This document shows, one piece after another, positions 8,294 to 16,318 of a stretch of DNA of 64,000 nt. Source of the stretch: Sphingobium sp. (GTDB lineage Bacteria > Pseudomonadota > Alphaproteobacteria > Sphingomonadales > Sphingomonadaceae); assembly GCA_035196065.1 (NCBI GenBank), contig CP136575.1, positions 711,001-775,000 of the forward strand. Direction: 5' to 3'. The notes beneath the pieces are model-generated. The model was not told the origin of the DNA. It saw nothing but the letters and a program-made list of their open reading frames with translations, and ran no database searches. The position numbers were made by a program, and so were the translations under genes. How positions within the stretch are numbered: the stretch's first letter is position 1; every line of letters begins with the position of its first letter.

Positions 8294-8309
8294 CCCGCGC
8301 CTGATAATA

Positions 8310-8326
8310 TGGCACTCACAATGCCA
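8310..8326. promoter_or_regulatory. Palindromic operator candidate, copy 2
   Basis: TGGCACTCACAATGCCA lies 30 bases before the dehalogenase start and in the 62-bp gap after the second tetR. It has the same 5-base arms and 7-base spacer as the sites at 4682 and 13541, and AT-rich flanks on both sides. Confidence 0.65.
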
Positions 8327-8355
8327 ATTCTATCATTCTGACAAGGAACAGTCCT

Positions 8356-9252
8356 TTGAAAGTCCTGCGCACCCCCGACAGCGCCTTTGCCGATATCGAC
8401 GATTTTCCCTTTGCGCCGCACTATCTGGAAATCACCGATCCGGATGATGGCACCAAGCTGCGGGTGCATTATGTCGATGAAGGGCCGCGCGACGCTCCGA
8501 TCGTGCTGATGATGCATGGTGAACCAAGCTGGTGCTATCTCTATCGCCACATGATCGCCCCCGTCGTCGCGGCAGGGTATCGCGTGATCGCGCCCGACCT
8601 CATCGGTTTTGGTAAATCGGACAAGCCAAGCAAAAAGACTGACTATAGCTATGCCCGTCATGTCGGCTGGATGCGCCAATGGGTTGAGGCGCTTGACCTT
8701 ACCAACATGACGCTTGTCTGCCAAGATTGGGGGTCGCTGATTGGCTTGCGCCTTGTTGCGGACATGCCGGATCGCTTCTCAGCCGTTGTGCTGTCCAATG
8801 GCGGCCTGCCCGAAGGCGGCCCGGCCCCGCGCGCCTTTGCCATCTGGCGCGCCTTTGCGACATGGAGCCCGATCTTCCGGATTGGCAGTATCGTCAATAT
8901 GGGAGTCAAACGCACACTGAGCGCTGCGGAGATCGCAGCCTATAATGCCCCCTTTCCCGACAGCAGTTACAAAGCCGGCGCGCGCATCTTCCCCAGCTTT
9001 GTTCCTTTTGAGAATAATGTTGCAGTTCCTGACCAGAAACGCGCCTGGAAGGTGTTTGACCAATGGGACAAGCCGTTTCTGTGCTGCTTCAGCGATGGCG
9101 ATCCGGTGACACGTGGCGGCGAAAGCCGCTTCATCGGCCGTGTCCCCGGCACGGCGGGCCAGCCCCACCGCACATTAAAGGGCGGGCATTTCGTTCAGGA
9201 AGACGATCCTGAAGGTTTTGTGCAGGCCATTTTGGAAGTGGCGAAGAAATGA
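8356..9252 (+). CDS. Haloalkane dehalogenase, DhlA-like (alpha/beta hydrolase)
   Basis: The 298-residue alpha/beta hydrolase aligns along its length with haloalkane dehalogenase subfamily I as I remember DhlA: MKVLRTPDSAF start, YLEITDPD, oxyanion motif HGEPSW (54-59), and VCQDWGS with nucleophile D124 and halide-binding W125 at the same numbers as DhlA. The catalytic acid is probably D247 or D249 (SDGDP) and the base H278 in GGHFVQED. It would hydrolyse carbon-halogen bonds to alcohol and halide; epoxide hydrolase is the alternative but the start and D-W pair argue against it. The start is TTG with AAGGA just upstream. It overlaps the DUF1330 gene by four bases. Confidence 0.8.
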   Translation: MKVLRTPDSAFADIDDFPFAPHYLEITDPDDGTKLRVHYVDEGPRDAPIVLMMHGEPSWCYLYRHMIAPVVAAGYRVIAPDLIGFGKSDKPSKKTDYSYARHVGWMRQWVEALDLTNMTLVCQDWGSLIGLRLVADMPDRFSAVVLSNGGLPEGGPAPRAFAIWRAFATWSPIFRIGSIVNMGVKRTLSAAEIAAYNAPFPDSSYKAGARIFPSFVPFENNVAVPDQKRAWKVFDQWDKPFLCCFSDGDPVTRGGESRFIGRVPGTAGQPHRTLKGGHFVQEDDPEGFVQAILEVAKK

Positions 9253-9659
9253 AGGTCGTCAATCATCTCCACCCCAGCCCTGAACAGGCGAAGGCCTTTT
9301 TCACCGGTGAAGAAGACGGGCCGATGTGCATGGTCAATCTTCTAAAGTTTAAGCACAAGGCCAGCTATGCCGACGGCTCCGAACCTGAGCTTTCGGGCCG
9401 TGATGCCTATCTGCGTTATGGCGCAGGTGTGCAGGCTTGTGTCGCGGCCGTCGGTGGCAAGGCCCGCTTTTCTGGCATGGTCACTGACCTGATGCTGGGC
9501 GAGGTGGACGAGCTTTGGGATATGGTCGCGATTGTCGAATATCCCTCGCGCGCAGCAATGCTGCAGATGGTCCAGTCACCTGAATATCAGGCGATTACCA
9601 AGCACCGCGATGCGGGGCTTGCAGGCCAGCTCAATATCAGGACGAAGGCACAGGGCTGA
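9249..9659 (+). CDS. DUF1330 family protein
   Basis: A 136-residue soluble protein with the DUF1330 core: GPMCMVNLLKFK strand, GRDAYLRYG helix, then VDELWDMVAIVEYPSRAAMLQMVQSPEYQ near the C-terminus. These small dimeric ferredoxin-like proteins often lie beside oxygenases and hydrolases; no reaction is established. The ATG overlaps the dehalogenase stop (ATGA), so the two are co-translated. It shares its core with the membrane-anchored protein at 3758-4390, suggesting a common role in both operons. Confidence 0.8.
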   Translation: MKVVNHLHPSPEQAKAFFTGEEDGPMCMVNLLKFKHKASYADGSEPELSGRDAYLRYGAGVQACVAAVGGKARFSGMVTDLMLGEVDELWDMVAIVEYPSRAAMLQMVQSPEYQAITKHRDAGLAGQLNIRTKAQG

Positions 9660-9928
9660 TCCAGCGTTTGCGCCTGCGCTTCGTTCAGACGATGCCGCCC
9701 ATCCCCAAGGTCAGATTGCGCAGATGGGGTGCCCCCAAATGTGCATTTCTGGGCCCATTACAGCGGCCATCGGCCCGCCATTGCCGCGCAGTGAGGGATT
9801 TTATGGGTTAGGACATTTCCGGATTACTTGAACGGCCCCCGGCGCTTAGTCCTTGCTATGCAAGCATAACGGCGTTTCCGAGCGGATTATGTCCGCACGA
9901 TTGAGCGCCGCCCAACCGGAGAAGAGGC

Positions 9929-10336
9929 ATGCGCAAAGGTCTAATCCTTATCATGGCAGTCGTGACATTGGGTGCCTGTACCAGCGATGGCGGTGATTAC
10001 CGCCCGAACTCGTCTTGGCGCCAATATGACTATAATCGACCCGATCCCAATTATGGCGGCTACTATGCCGACCGCTATTATAAGGAGAACCCTCGCCGGT
10101 ATCGCGAACGCAAGCTGACGCGGAACGAGCGGATCTACCGCGGTCAGGATGGGCGTTATTATTGTCGCCGTTCCGATGGAACGACCGGGTTGATCGTGGG
10201 CGCGATTGCGGGCGGCGTGCTTGGCAATGTCATCGCCCCGGGCGGATCGGAAGAACTCGGCACGATATTAGGTGCCATTGCTGGAGGCATTGCGGGCCGC
10301 TCCATCGACAAGTCGGATGATGTGCGATGCCGTTAG
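9929..10336 (+). CDS. Glycine-zipper outer membrane lipoprotein
   Basis: The 135-residue protein has a lipoprotein signal (ILIMAVVTLGAC, lipobox LGAC), a tyrosine-rich and basic middle (YGGYYADRYYKENPRRYRERK) and a C-terminal glycine zipper, GLIVGAIAGGVLGNVI followed by LGTILGAIAGGIAGRSI, characteristic of glycine zipper 2TM (SlyB/RcnB-neighbour type) proteins. It probably sits in the outer membrane or periplasmic face and contributes to envelope integrity. It stands alone, about 270 bases after the catabolic genes, and is likely housekeeping. Confidence 0.8.
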   Translation: MRKGLILIMAVVTLGACTSDGGDYRPNSSWRQYDYNRPDPNYGGYYADRYYKENPRRYRERKLTRNERIYRGQDGRYYCRRSDGTTGLIVGAIAGGVLGNVIAPGGSEELGTILGAIAGGIAGRSIDKSDDVRCR

Positions 10337-10398
10337 ATGCCGCCGCGTTTGATCATGATCAGGGGCCCTATGCCCACCATCCTTAAAGGAGGAATGTC

Positions 10399-10590
10399 AT
10401 GTCGCTTATCACCCTGATCTTGGTCCTCGTTGTCGTCGGCGTCATACTTTGGCTGATCAACACCTACCTGCCGATGGACGGTAAGATAAAAAGCATATTG
10501 AATGTGGTTGTCGGGATCGTTGTGATCCTTTGGTTGCTGCAAGCCTTTGGCGTGCTCGGCCCGATCAGCGGCGTTCGGGTTGGCATTTGA
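10399..10590 (+). CDS. Small two-helix membrane protein (Thivi_2564-like)
   Basis: This 63-residue protein is almost wholly two membrane helices (SLITLILVLVVVGVILWLI and ILNVVVGIVVILWLLQAFGV) joined by a short NTYLPMDGKIKS loop. I recognise it as the small Thivi_2564-type membrane protein common in Gram-negatives, function unknown. A perfect ribosome site, AAAGGAGG, lies at 10385-10392. Confidence 0.75.
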   Translation: MSLITLILVLVVVGVILWLINTYLPMDGKIKSILNVVVGIVVILWLLQAFGVLGPISGVRVGI

Positions 10591-10694
10591 TCTTGATTGT
10601 TCGGCATGGGGAGCGACGTGGCAAATGGCCCCATCACCCCATTATCCGGCCACCGTGCAACATCATGGTGCGCGGCTTTCCTGCGCACTCGCCA

Positions 10695-12497
10695 TCAGGA
10701 TGAAGGCACTGGGGTGACCCGGTGCCTGCGCCAGACCCAGACGAGCCCGCCCAGCAGCAAGGCCAGACCGCCCAGATAAGGCAACATCGCAAGCAGGCGC
10801 GGGACGAGCAGAGTATCAAGGGCATTGTCGAAAATCTGTTGCGGCGCGCTGTAGCCCGGCGGCATGGGCAGCACGCCATTGGCTTTGGCAAAGGCGGCAT
10901 AATCGGCCTGCATTTGTGCAAAGCGGGCAGGCATGTCCGCTGACAGGTCGCGTGTCTCGCCCGGATCTGCTATGATGTCGTACAGCCGCCAGCGCCCGTC
11001 GCCATAAGGGGGAAGGTTCTTCACCAGCTTATAGTGCCCCTTGAACAAGGCGGCATTGCCCGACAATTCATAGCCGATGGGCTTGCCCTCTGCATGCACG
11101 GTTGCTGCAGGGTTGGCGAGCATGGGCCGCAGATCGGCGCCGCGCATCGGCTCAACGGCGCGTCCGGCAAAGCGGCCTTGCTGGGCCGGCGCTCCTGCAA
11201 GCGCAAGCAAGGTGGGCGCGACGTCGGTGACATGGGTAAAATTGCCCGCAATAGCGCCACTGCGAATTTCTGGATGGCCTGGCCATGCGACGATCAGCGG
11301 TACGCGCAGGCCGCCCTCGCTGGCGGTGAATTTATAGCCACGAAGCGGGGCGGCGGACGCGCTGGCAAATCCAGCGCCAGTGGCCGTCAGCGATCCTGGC
11401 CGACCCTGTTCGCTGATGCTCTGATTGTACAGAATGCGCGCGTTCCAGTGCGATAGCAGCCCCAATTCCATCGGGTCGGTTGCCTCTGAACCATTGTCCG
11501 ACAGGAAGAGGAAGATGGTATTTTCATATTCGCCCTCAGCCTTGAGATAGGCAATCAGACGTCCGATTTCGCGGTCCATAGCCGTGGCCATTGCGGCATA
11601 GGCGGCCATCGCGCCCGCGCGCTGGCGGCGCTGTGTGTCTGATAGGGAATTCCAGTCCCGGGTGGTTTTCATGCGCACCATCGGCACGCCTGCCGGCATG
11701 ACGCCTTGGGCAATGGCGCCGGCACGCCGGCCTTCGCGCAGCACGGTCCAGCCTTGCGCATAGCGCCCCTGATAGGCGGCGATGTCGGTATCGCTTGCCT
11801 GCACTGGGATATGGTTGGCGAGGAAATTGATCGAGGCGAAAAAGGGTTTCCCGCTTGCCCGTCCGGATTGGATATAGCTGATCGCGCGATCAACCAGTAG
11901 TGTTGACGAGTAAAAGCGCGCAGGCAGCTTTGCAGGCTTGCCGTCCTCGGTCCAATCGGCGCGGGTATATAGCAGCAGGTTAGGCTTATTCTCGAAATTG
12001 TCGGCGCCCGATTGCGACAGCGCCAGCGCCCGGTCATATCCGCGCGCGGTCGGCACCGTGGCGGGACTGTGCCCCAAATGCCATTTGCCGGTGAAATAGG
12101 TGCGATAGCCCTGCGCGCGCAGCAGTTCGGCCAGGGTTATGACGCGGTTGTTGAGGTGCGTTTCATAGCCGGGCTTGCCGCGATGCGCCGGCGGGATCGT
12201 CTCGGGCATGTTGCCAAGGCCGGCACGGTGGCTGATTACCCCGGTTTGCAGCATCGCGCGCGTGGGTGAACAGCTTCCCGCGACATGAAAGTTGGAAAAG
12301 CGCACGCCCTTGCGCGCCAGTTGATCGAGATGCGGCGTTGCAATTTCGCCGCCATAGGCACCGATATCGGAAAAGCCGATATCGTCTGCCAAAAGGATGA
12401 CGATATTGGGCTGACGCGCCGTGCTGCGTTTTGCGAAGGCGGTCTGCGGCAGGCATATTGTCGCTGCCACTGCCCACAGGATCAGCCGGCGCAACAT
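10695..12497 (-). CDS. Exported type I sulfatase with C-terminal membrane anchor
   Basis: The 600-residue sulfatase has a signal peptide (LILWAVAATICLPQTAFA), metal-binding NIVILLADDIG (~31-41), the formylglycine signature CSPTRAMLQTG with the cysteine at ~76, GKWHLGH and FLSDNGSE. Unlike the first sulfatase it ends with a membrane helix (PYLGGLALLLGGLVWVW) and basic tail, so it is probably held on the outside of the inner membrane. It would hydrolyse an unknown sulfate ester after maturation by an FGE. Its ATG overlaps the stop of the upstream GST-like gene by one base (TGATG), so expression should follow the operator at 13541. Confidence 0.9.
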   Translation of the reverse strand: MLRRLILWAVAATICLPQTAFAKRSTARQPNIVILLADDIGFSDIGAYGGEIATPHLDQLARKGVRFSNFHVAGSCSPTRAMLQTGVISHRAGLGNMPETIPPAHRGKPGYETHLNNRVITLAELLRAQGYRTYFTGKWHLGHSPATVPTARGYDRALALSQSGADNFENKPNLLLYTRADWTEDGKPAKLPARFYSSTLLVDRAISYIQSGRASGKPFFASINFLANHIPVQASDTDIAAYQGRYAQGWTVLREGRRAGAIAQGVMPAGVPMVRMKTTRDWNSLSDTQRRQRAGAMAAYAAMATAMDREIGRLIAYLKAEGEYENTIFLFLSDNGSEATDPMELGLLSHWNARILYNQSISEQGRPGSLTATGAGFASASAAPLRGYKFTASEGGLRVPLIVAWPGHPEIRSGAIAGNFTHVTDVAPTLLALAGAPAQQGRFAGRAVEPMRGADLRPMLANPAATVHAEGKPIGYELSGNAALFKGHYKLVKNLPPYGDGRWRLYDIIADPGETRDLSADMPARFAQMQADYAAFAKANGVLPMPPGYSAPQQIFDNALDTLLVPRLLAMLPYLGGLALLLGGLVWVWRRHRVTPVPSS

Positions 12498-13492
12498 CAA
12501 CGATCCTCCAGCACCGCAAGGCAGCCGGTTTCAGTTAGCAGCGGCGCAATCGATGCGCGCGCATCCGCATTAAGCGCTGCGTATCGGCTGCGCAGGTCGG
12601 CCAGGCATTTGACCTGATATTTGAACACGCCCTGCGAATAGGGATGGCCCATTGCCTCGATTGCGAATTGATCCTGTCCGGCCGCATTTGCCTCGGCATT
12701 GGCGACGAGAAAGGGCAGGTAGATTGCGCCTGCCTGCCGCAAGATTTCGACCACGACTGGCGGCAAGGGCGCGTCGGGTGCATCCCATTCGCCATCGATG
12801 CCCGACATATCGTCGATATGGAGCAGCCAGCGCAGGCTATAGGGATAGTCGGCGCGCATCATCGCCTCGGGCGTCGGGTCTACGCCCAATTGCGATAGCT
12901 GTCCGTAGAGGCTGAATTCGGCAAGGCTGGGGCGGCTACCAAAGAAGAGATGCCGGTCTGTGACATGCGCCTCCAGCGCTGCCAGCAAGGCGCGCGTCGA
13001 GGCCTCGATCAGCGGGAAGTTTTCGGCCGTGCAGCCGACGATCGCCATGCGCCCTACCTGTCGGCTGCGAAATTGTTCGGCAAAGCCTTGGCTCGTTGCA
13101 AGCCCGCCGCCCTTCAGATTGTCAAAGGCAAGCCATCGGCTCATCTGGATCTGGTCGACTTGCGCCAGCCAGCGATAGCCGAACATCGCCTTGGTCACCC
13201 ATTCGTCGGCAAAATCCTCGATCAGATGGGCGAGAAAGGCGCGTGCCGGATGGGGGGGCACGACGGACCGCTCGGGGTGGCGCTGCTCCAGCGTGTAGAT
13301 GAGCGGCGTCGAATCATTGTGAAAGCTGCCGTCGGGAAATTGCAGCACTGGGATTACAGGCGCCTTCACCTGCGCCAACGCATCGCGCGCCTCTCCTCCA
13401 TGCGACCAGATATGGGGAATGCGGCGATAGCGCAGCAGCGCCCGCATCTTGAGCGAGTAGGGCGATCCCAGTGCCCCATAAAGTGTGTACAT
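12497..13492 (-). CDS. Glutathione S-transferase family protein
   Basis: The 331-residue protein opens with a thioredoxin-fold GST N-terminal domain (MYTLYGALGSPYSLKMRALL; APVIPVLQFPDGSFHNDSTPLI, where the cis-proline and the D-S pair bind glutathione), followed by an unusually long helical C-terminal domain with a GST-like RPSLAEFSLYGQL segment near residue 195. It is longer than standard GSTs (200-230 residues), like GST-fold proteins found in xenobiotic clusters. The reaction is unknown; conjugation or dehalogenation would fit the neighbourhood. First gene of a two-gene unit with the second sulfatase, preceded by the third palindrome. Confidence 0.75.
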   Translation of the reverse strand: MYTLYGALGSPYSLKMRALLRYRRIPHIWSHGGEARDALAQVKAPVIPVLQFPDGSFHNDSTPLIYTLEQRHPERSVVPPHPARAFLAHLIEDFADEWVTKAMFGYRWLAQVDQIQMSRWLAFDNLKGGGLATSQGFAEQFRSRQVGRMAIVGCTAENFPLIEASTRALLAALEAHVTDRHLFFGSRPSLAEFSLYGQLSQLGVDPTPEAMMRADYPYSLRWLLHIDDMSGIDGEWDAPDAPLPPVVVEILRQAGAIYLPFLVANAEANAAGQDQFAIEAMGHPYSQGVFKYQVKCLADLRSRYAALNADARASIAPLLTETGCLAVLEDR

Positions 13493-13540
13493 GCGGGCCT
13501 CCTCCTTCCGGTTATTGCGCTCTATCGTGCCGCAATATTA

Positions 13541-13557
13541 TGGCATTATCAATGCCA
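13541..13557. promoter_or_regulatory. Palindromic operator candidate, copy 3
   Basis: TGGCATTATCAATGCCA lies 49 bases upstream of the GST-sulfatase unit. It matches copies 1 and 2 in arms and spacing, and its left flank AATATTA also matches copy 1. Confidence 0.65.
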
Positions 13558-13724
13558 ATAAATGGCGCGTTGGTGAAATTACCGCGCCGCATCGCGGACC
13601 CGCGCAAGCCGTGTCCCGGACACGAAACCGGCACCGGCTTTCTGCTGCAGAGCTAAGGGATCTCGCCTAAGCCGCGCAGTGTCGCGCCTGTTTGGGTTGG
13701 GTTTTGGCGTTTGCAGCGGGAGGT

Positions 13725-14027
13725 TCAGGCAGCAAACAGGACTTCGTCAACGACAATGTGGTCAGACTGTGCGCGGGCCTTTGCCAGATCGTGGGCCGTC
13801 TGCATGCGCATCAGCGTATCTGCCTTTACGCCAAAGGCCTTCTCGAACCGGATCGCCATTTCTGCCGAGAGCGCAGTATGGCCATTGAATAGATTGCTCA
13901 GCGTCTGGCGGGTGACATGGAAAGAGGCGGCGAGGCGATTGATGCTCACGCCATGTGGATCGACGATCTCGCTCTTCAGCCAGTCGCCGGGGTGAACTGC
14001 TAGAGAGGGGTGCATGTTTAAGGCCAT
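13725..14027 (-). CDS. higA: HigA-type antitoxin (XRE helix-turn-helix)
   Basis: The 100-residue protein has the HigA pattern MHPSLAVHPGDWLKSEIVDPHGVSI and an XRE helix-turn-helix (INRLAASFHVTRQTLSNLFNGH, about residues 29-50) with the conserved LSAEMAIRFEKAFG. HigA normally neutralises the HigB ribonuclease encoded just upstream and represses the operon. Here the upstream higB has lost its N-terminal half, so this antitoxin is probably an orphan regulator. The second methionine (MHPS) could be the true start. Confidence 0.8.
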   Translation of the reverse strand: MALNMHPSLAVHPGDWLKSEIVDPHGVSINRLAASFHVTRQTLSNLFNGHTALSAEMAIRFEKAFGVKADTLMRMQTAHDLAKARAQSDHIVVDEVLFAA

Positions 14028-14039
14028 CTATGATAGTCT

Positions 14040-14204
14040 TTACAAGTTCAGTTTTGAGATCGTTACGTCATCAATTTTGATGAAGGTAAGCCGCCAATTT
14101 TTTGTCACTGTCACTGTCACAGGCATGGCCCATTGACCCGCCTTGTCTCCAACCAGCTCATGCAGCCCATAATTTGGTGGCACGGCCGGACAGTTTTTGC
14201 CCAT
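14040..14204 (-). pseudogene. higB: Truncated higB toxin remnant
   Basis: Twelve bases before higA, a 54-codon frame reads VPPNYGLHELVGDKAGQWA and then NWRLTF, the conserved C-terminal core of HigB/RelE toxins (x-LHEL-x-G-D-x-x-G-x-W...NWRLTF). Upstream there is an in-frame TAG at once and no N-terminal HigB half. The end also departs from the usual acidic DYxDYH tail. Within it, TGTCAC is repeated three times (14103-14120), inserting extra VTVT before NWRLTF. It is very unlikely to be active. Confidence 0.65.
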
Positions 14205-14291
14205 GCGCGCGTCTGCTACTGGCGTGGTTCTTGTTCTGGATGGGTTTCGAGTGGTTCGCAGCCCTATCCCTCTTTAGCCCCTGTAGGAACC

Positions 14292-14585
14292 TCAACCCGC
14301 CCGCAACGCCTCTCGCGCTTCTCCCGGCAGATGGGCGATGACGCTGAGATAGGCGCTGGCGGTGGCATCGGGTTGGCGACGGCCTTGTTCCCAGCCTTTC
14401 AGGGTAGCAAGCGGTATCCCGTAGGCGCGGGCAAAGGCGTTCTGCGATAGACCAAGCCCCTCGCGGATCGCGCGGACGTCTGGCACGTTCACAATATGCT
14501 CCCGCGCCGCTGTGCTACGCCCGCTCGCATGGGCAACCGCCTCTTTCATGCTGGCGATCAACTCTTGTCCGAAGGCTGTGCTCAT
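14292..14585 (-). CDS. Helix-turn-helix antitoxin of a type II toxin-antitoxin pair (NadS-like)
   Basis: The 97-residue protein carries a central XRE-type helix-turn-helix: VPDVRAIREGLGLSQNAFAR followed by AYGIPLATLKGWEQGRRQPD, the NadS/HigA2 form in which the WEQGRRxPD helix reads DNA. The N-terminus is amphipathic and probably wraps the toxin. It lies four bases downstream of a RelE-like toxin gene in the toxin-first order usual for this type, so the pair should be self-regulated. Confidence 0.85.
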   Translation of the reverse strand: MSTAFGQELIASMKEAVAHASGRSTAAREHIVNVPDVRAIREGLGLSQNAFARAYGIPLATLKGWEQGRRQPDATASAYLSVIAHLPGEAREALRAG

Positions 14586-14589
14586 ATCT

Positions 14590-14931
14590 TCATCCTTTGC
14601 CCTGTTTGATTGCTGCAGCGAGAGCGGTCAGGGTGCGCTTCTCGTCTTGGGTGAGGTCGGTCGCCTGCGCCTTGGCATAAGCGAGCAACAAGTAGAGCGG
14701 CATATCGGCGTTGTGATAAAAGTAGATCACCCGAACACCGCCACGCTTGCCCGCTCCCGCCTTGCCCCAACGCAGCTTTCGAATGCCGCCTGTGCCGGGG
14801 ATCACATCACCGTCCTGCGGATTGGTGCCTAGATGATCAATCAGCACGGCCAACTCAGCTTCCGACCAAATCTTCTCGGCCTGCCGTCTAAACATATGCG
14901 TCTCTGCGACGGTGATTGGGCGGGTTTGCAC
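14590..14931 (-). CDS. RelE/HigB-like toxin
   Basis: A 113-residue RelE-superfamily toxin: FRRQAEKIWSEAELAVLIDHL helices, NPQDGDVIPGTGGIRKLRW loop and strand, GVRVIYFYHNADMPLYLLLAYAKAQ strands with the basic and aromatic residues typical of ribosome-dependent mRNA cleavage, then a charged C-terminal helix. The start is the GTG at 14931; an ATG at MFRRQ (14896) is possible. It pairs with the antitoxin just downstream. Confidence 0.85.
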   Translation of the reverse strand: MQTRPITVAETHMFRRQAEKIWSEAELAVLIDHLGTNPQDGDVIPGTGGIRKLRWGKAGAGKRGGVRVIYFYHNADMPLYLLLAYAKAQATDLTQDEKRTLTALAAAIKQGKG

Positions 14932-15017
14932 GGGGACGTATATGCGTCAATGACGCCTAAAAGGCAAGCGAAATTTGGCACATTCGATCTTTGCCAACAC
15001 ATAGAACCGATAAGAGG

Positions 15018-15050
15018 GGCGGTTCTACGCGAGGCAAACGAAGGATAAGG
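15018..15050 (+). repeat. Inverted, diverged copy of the ACGCAAACGA repeat family
   Basis: The stretch reading TTCTACGCGAGGCAAACGA then AGGATAAGG matches, in opposite orientation, the core of the 41-bp tandem repeat that follows. It matches in the same orientation the GGTTCTACGCGACGCAAACG repeats at 63816-63884, at the far side of the polysaccharide locus. Confidence 0.7.
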
Positions 15051-15058
15051 TGATGGGT

Positions 15059-15181
15059 GGACTTATCGGTCGTTTGCGTCGTGTTTTGGTCATGGACGTG
15101 GACTTATCGGTCGTCTGCGTCGTGTTTTGGTCATGGACGTGGACTTATCGGTCGTTTGCGTCGTGTTTTGGTCATGGACGT
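15059..15181. repeat. Three tandem copies of a 41-bp repeat
   Basis: Units 15059-15099, 15100-15140 and 15141-15181 are identical apart from one T/C change, each opening with GGACTTATCGGTCGTTTGCG and closing with GTCATGGACGT. A partial fourth copy (GTTATCGG) follows. No gene overlaps them. Their core is the reverse complement of the repeats near 63.8 kb. They look like iterons or protein-binding arrays rather than coding DNA. Confidence 0.85.
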
Positions 15182-15208
15182 GCAGTTATCGGGAGTTTGG
15201 GGGCATTT

Positions 15209-15240
15209 GGTCCATAATGGAGTGCTGTGGTCCATTTTGG
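15209..15240. repeat. Paired GGTCCATWWTGG boxes
   Basis: GGTCCATAATGG and GGTCCATTTTGG occur 20 bases apart, about two helix turns. The second is identical to the arm of an inverted repeat at 62903. No gene lies here. Confidence 0.5.
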
Positions 15241-15298
15241 TGTGAAGTGTTGCAGGATTTGGAATGTCTCGGAGGTCTGTCTGCGGATAGACACTAGA

Positions 15299-16318
15299 CT
15301 ACATCAGTGTCTGGTATCCGTTTGGGTTTTTAGATTGCCAGTCCCAGCTCGACCTACAAATATCCTCCAGCGAATGCACGGCGCGCCAGTTCAGTTTGTC
15401 CGCAGCCTTGGCCACGCCTGCCACACTGGTCGCAATGTCTCCAGGGCGCCGATCGACGATTTGGAATGGAATGCTTTGACCGGATACCGCCTCAAACTCC
15501 TTTATAATCTGAAGGACGGAAGTGGGCGAACCGGTGCCGATGTTGAACGCTTCACAGCCAGACTGCGCCTTAATAAACTCGACCGCCGCGAGGTGGGCTT
15601 TGGCAAGATCGACAACGTGAATATAGTCGCGCTCACCAGTTCCATCGCCTGTTTCATAATCCGCACCAAAAACGCTAAGCCGTTCGCGTCGTCCGACCGC
15701 CACTTGAGTCACAAAAGGCATGAGATTATTTGGTGTGCCCGTTGGATCTTCTCCAATGTCTCCCGATGCATGCGCGCCAACTGGGTTGAAGTAGCGCAGT
15801 AACGCGGCAGAAGCCAAAGGACGGGCCCTGCACCAGTCCTCTATGATTTGTTCAACCATGTATTTTGTGCGGCCATAAGGATTTGTGGGCGCGCATGGAT
15901 GCGCTTCATTAAACGGGAGGTAGACGGGTTCGCCATAGACCGTAGCAGAAGACGAGAATACTAACCGGCTGCAACCAACACTGTCCATGGCCGATAAAAG
16001 GCGAAGCGAACCAACGACATTGTTGTCGTAATAATCAAGTGGCAGCTCGTTCGATTCCCCCACGGCCTTGAGCCCGGCAAAATGGATGACTGCATCAGGC
16101 TTAAAGGACGCAAGTGCGTCAGCCAAACGCTGTTCATCGCGAATATCAACCTCGATCTGATGGAAATCCGAATTTGCGAGCCTGCGCACGCGATCTAGGG
16201 CAATTGGGGAGCTATTACGATAATTATCACCGACACAAACTTCATGGCCGGCCCGGATCAACTCCAAAACCGTATGGCTTCCAATGTAGCCCGCTCCACC
16301 TGTTACAAAAATACGCAT
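15299..16318 (-). CDS. galE: UDP-glucose 4-epimerase
   Basis: The 339-residue extended short-chain dehydrogenase has GGAGYIGSHTV (NAD-binding, residues 7-17), SSSATVYG with the catalytic serine/threonine, and YGRTKYMVEQ with the YxxxK pair. It interconverts UDP-glucose and UDP-galactose, supplying galactose donors for the polysaccharide. The ATG at 16318 (MRIFVTGG) is chosen over an upstream in-frame start because the Rossmann strand begins here. It is the outermost gene of cluster A on the minus strand and sits alone after a 180-bp gap. Confidence 0.92.
   Translation of the reverse strand: MRIFVTGGAGYIGSHTVLELIRAGHEVCVGDNYRNSSPIALDRVRRLANSDFHQIEVDIRDEQRLADALASFKPDAVIHFAGLKAVGESNELPLDYYDNNVVGSLRLLSAMDSVGCSRLVFSSSATVYGEPVYLPFNEAHPCAPTNPYGRTKYMVEQIIEDWCRARPLASAALLRYFNPVGAHASGDIGEDPTGTPNNLMPFVTQVAVGRRERLSVFGADYETGDGTGERDYIHVVDLAKAHLAAVEFIKAQSGCEAFNIGTGSPTSVLQIIKEFEAVSGQSIPFQIVDRRPGDIATSVAGVAKAADKLNWRAVHSLEDICRSSWDWQSKNPNGYQTLM

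Noticed and set aside
14040-14120. TGTCAC triple repeat as a regulatory iteron
   Set aside because: It lies in frame within the higB remnant and is better explained as a small coding-sequence expansion.
15057-15245. Short frames across the 41-bp repeats as a gene
   Set aside because: The translation is a repeat artefact (DLSVVCVVFWSWTW) with no family match.
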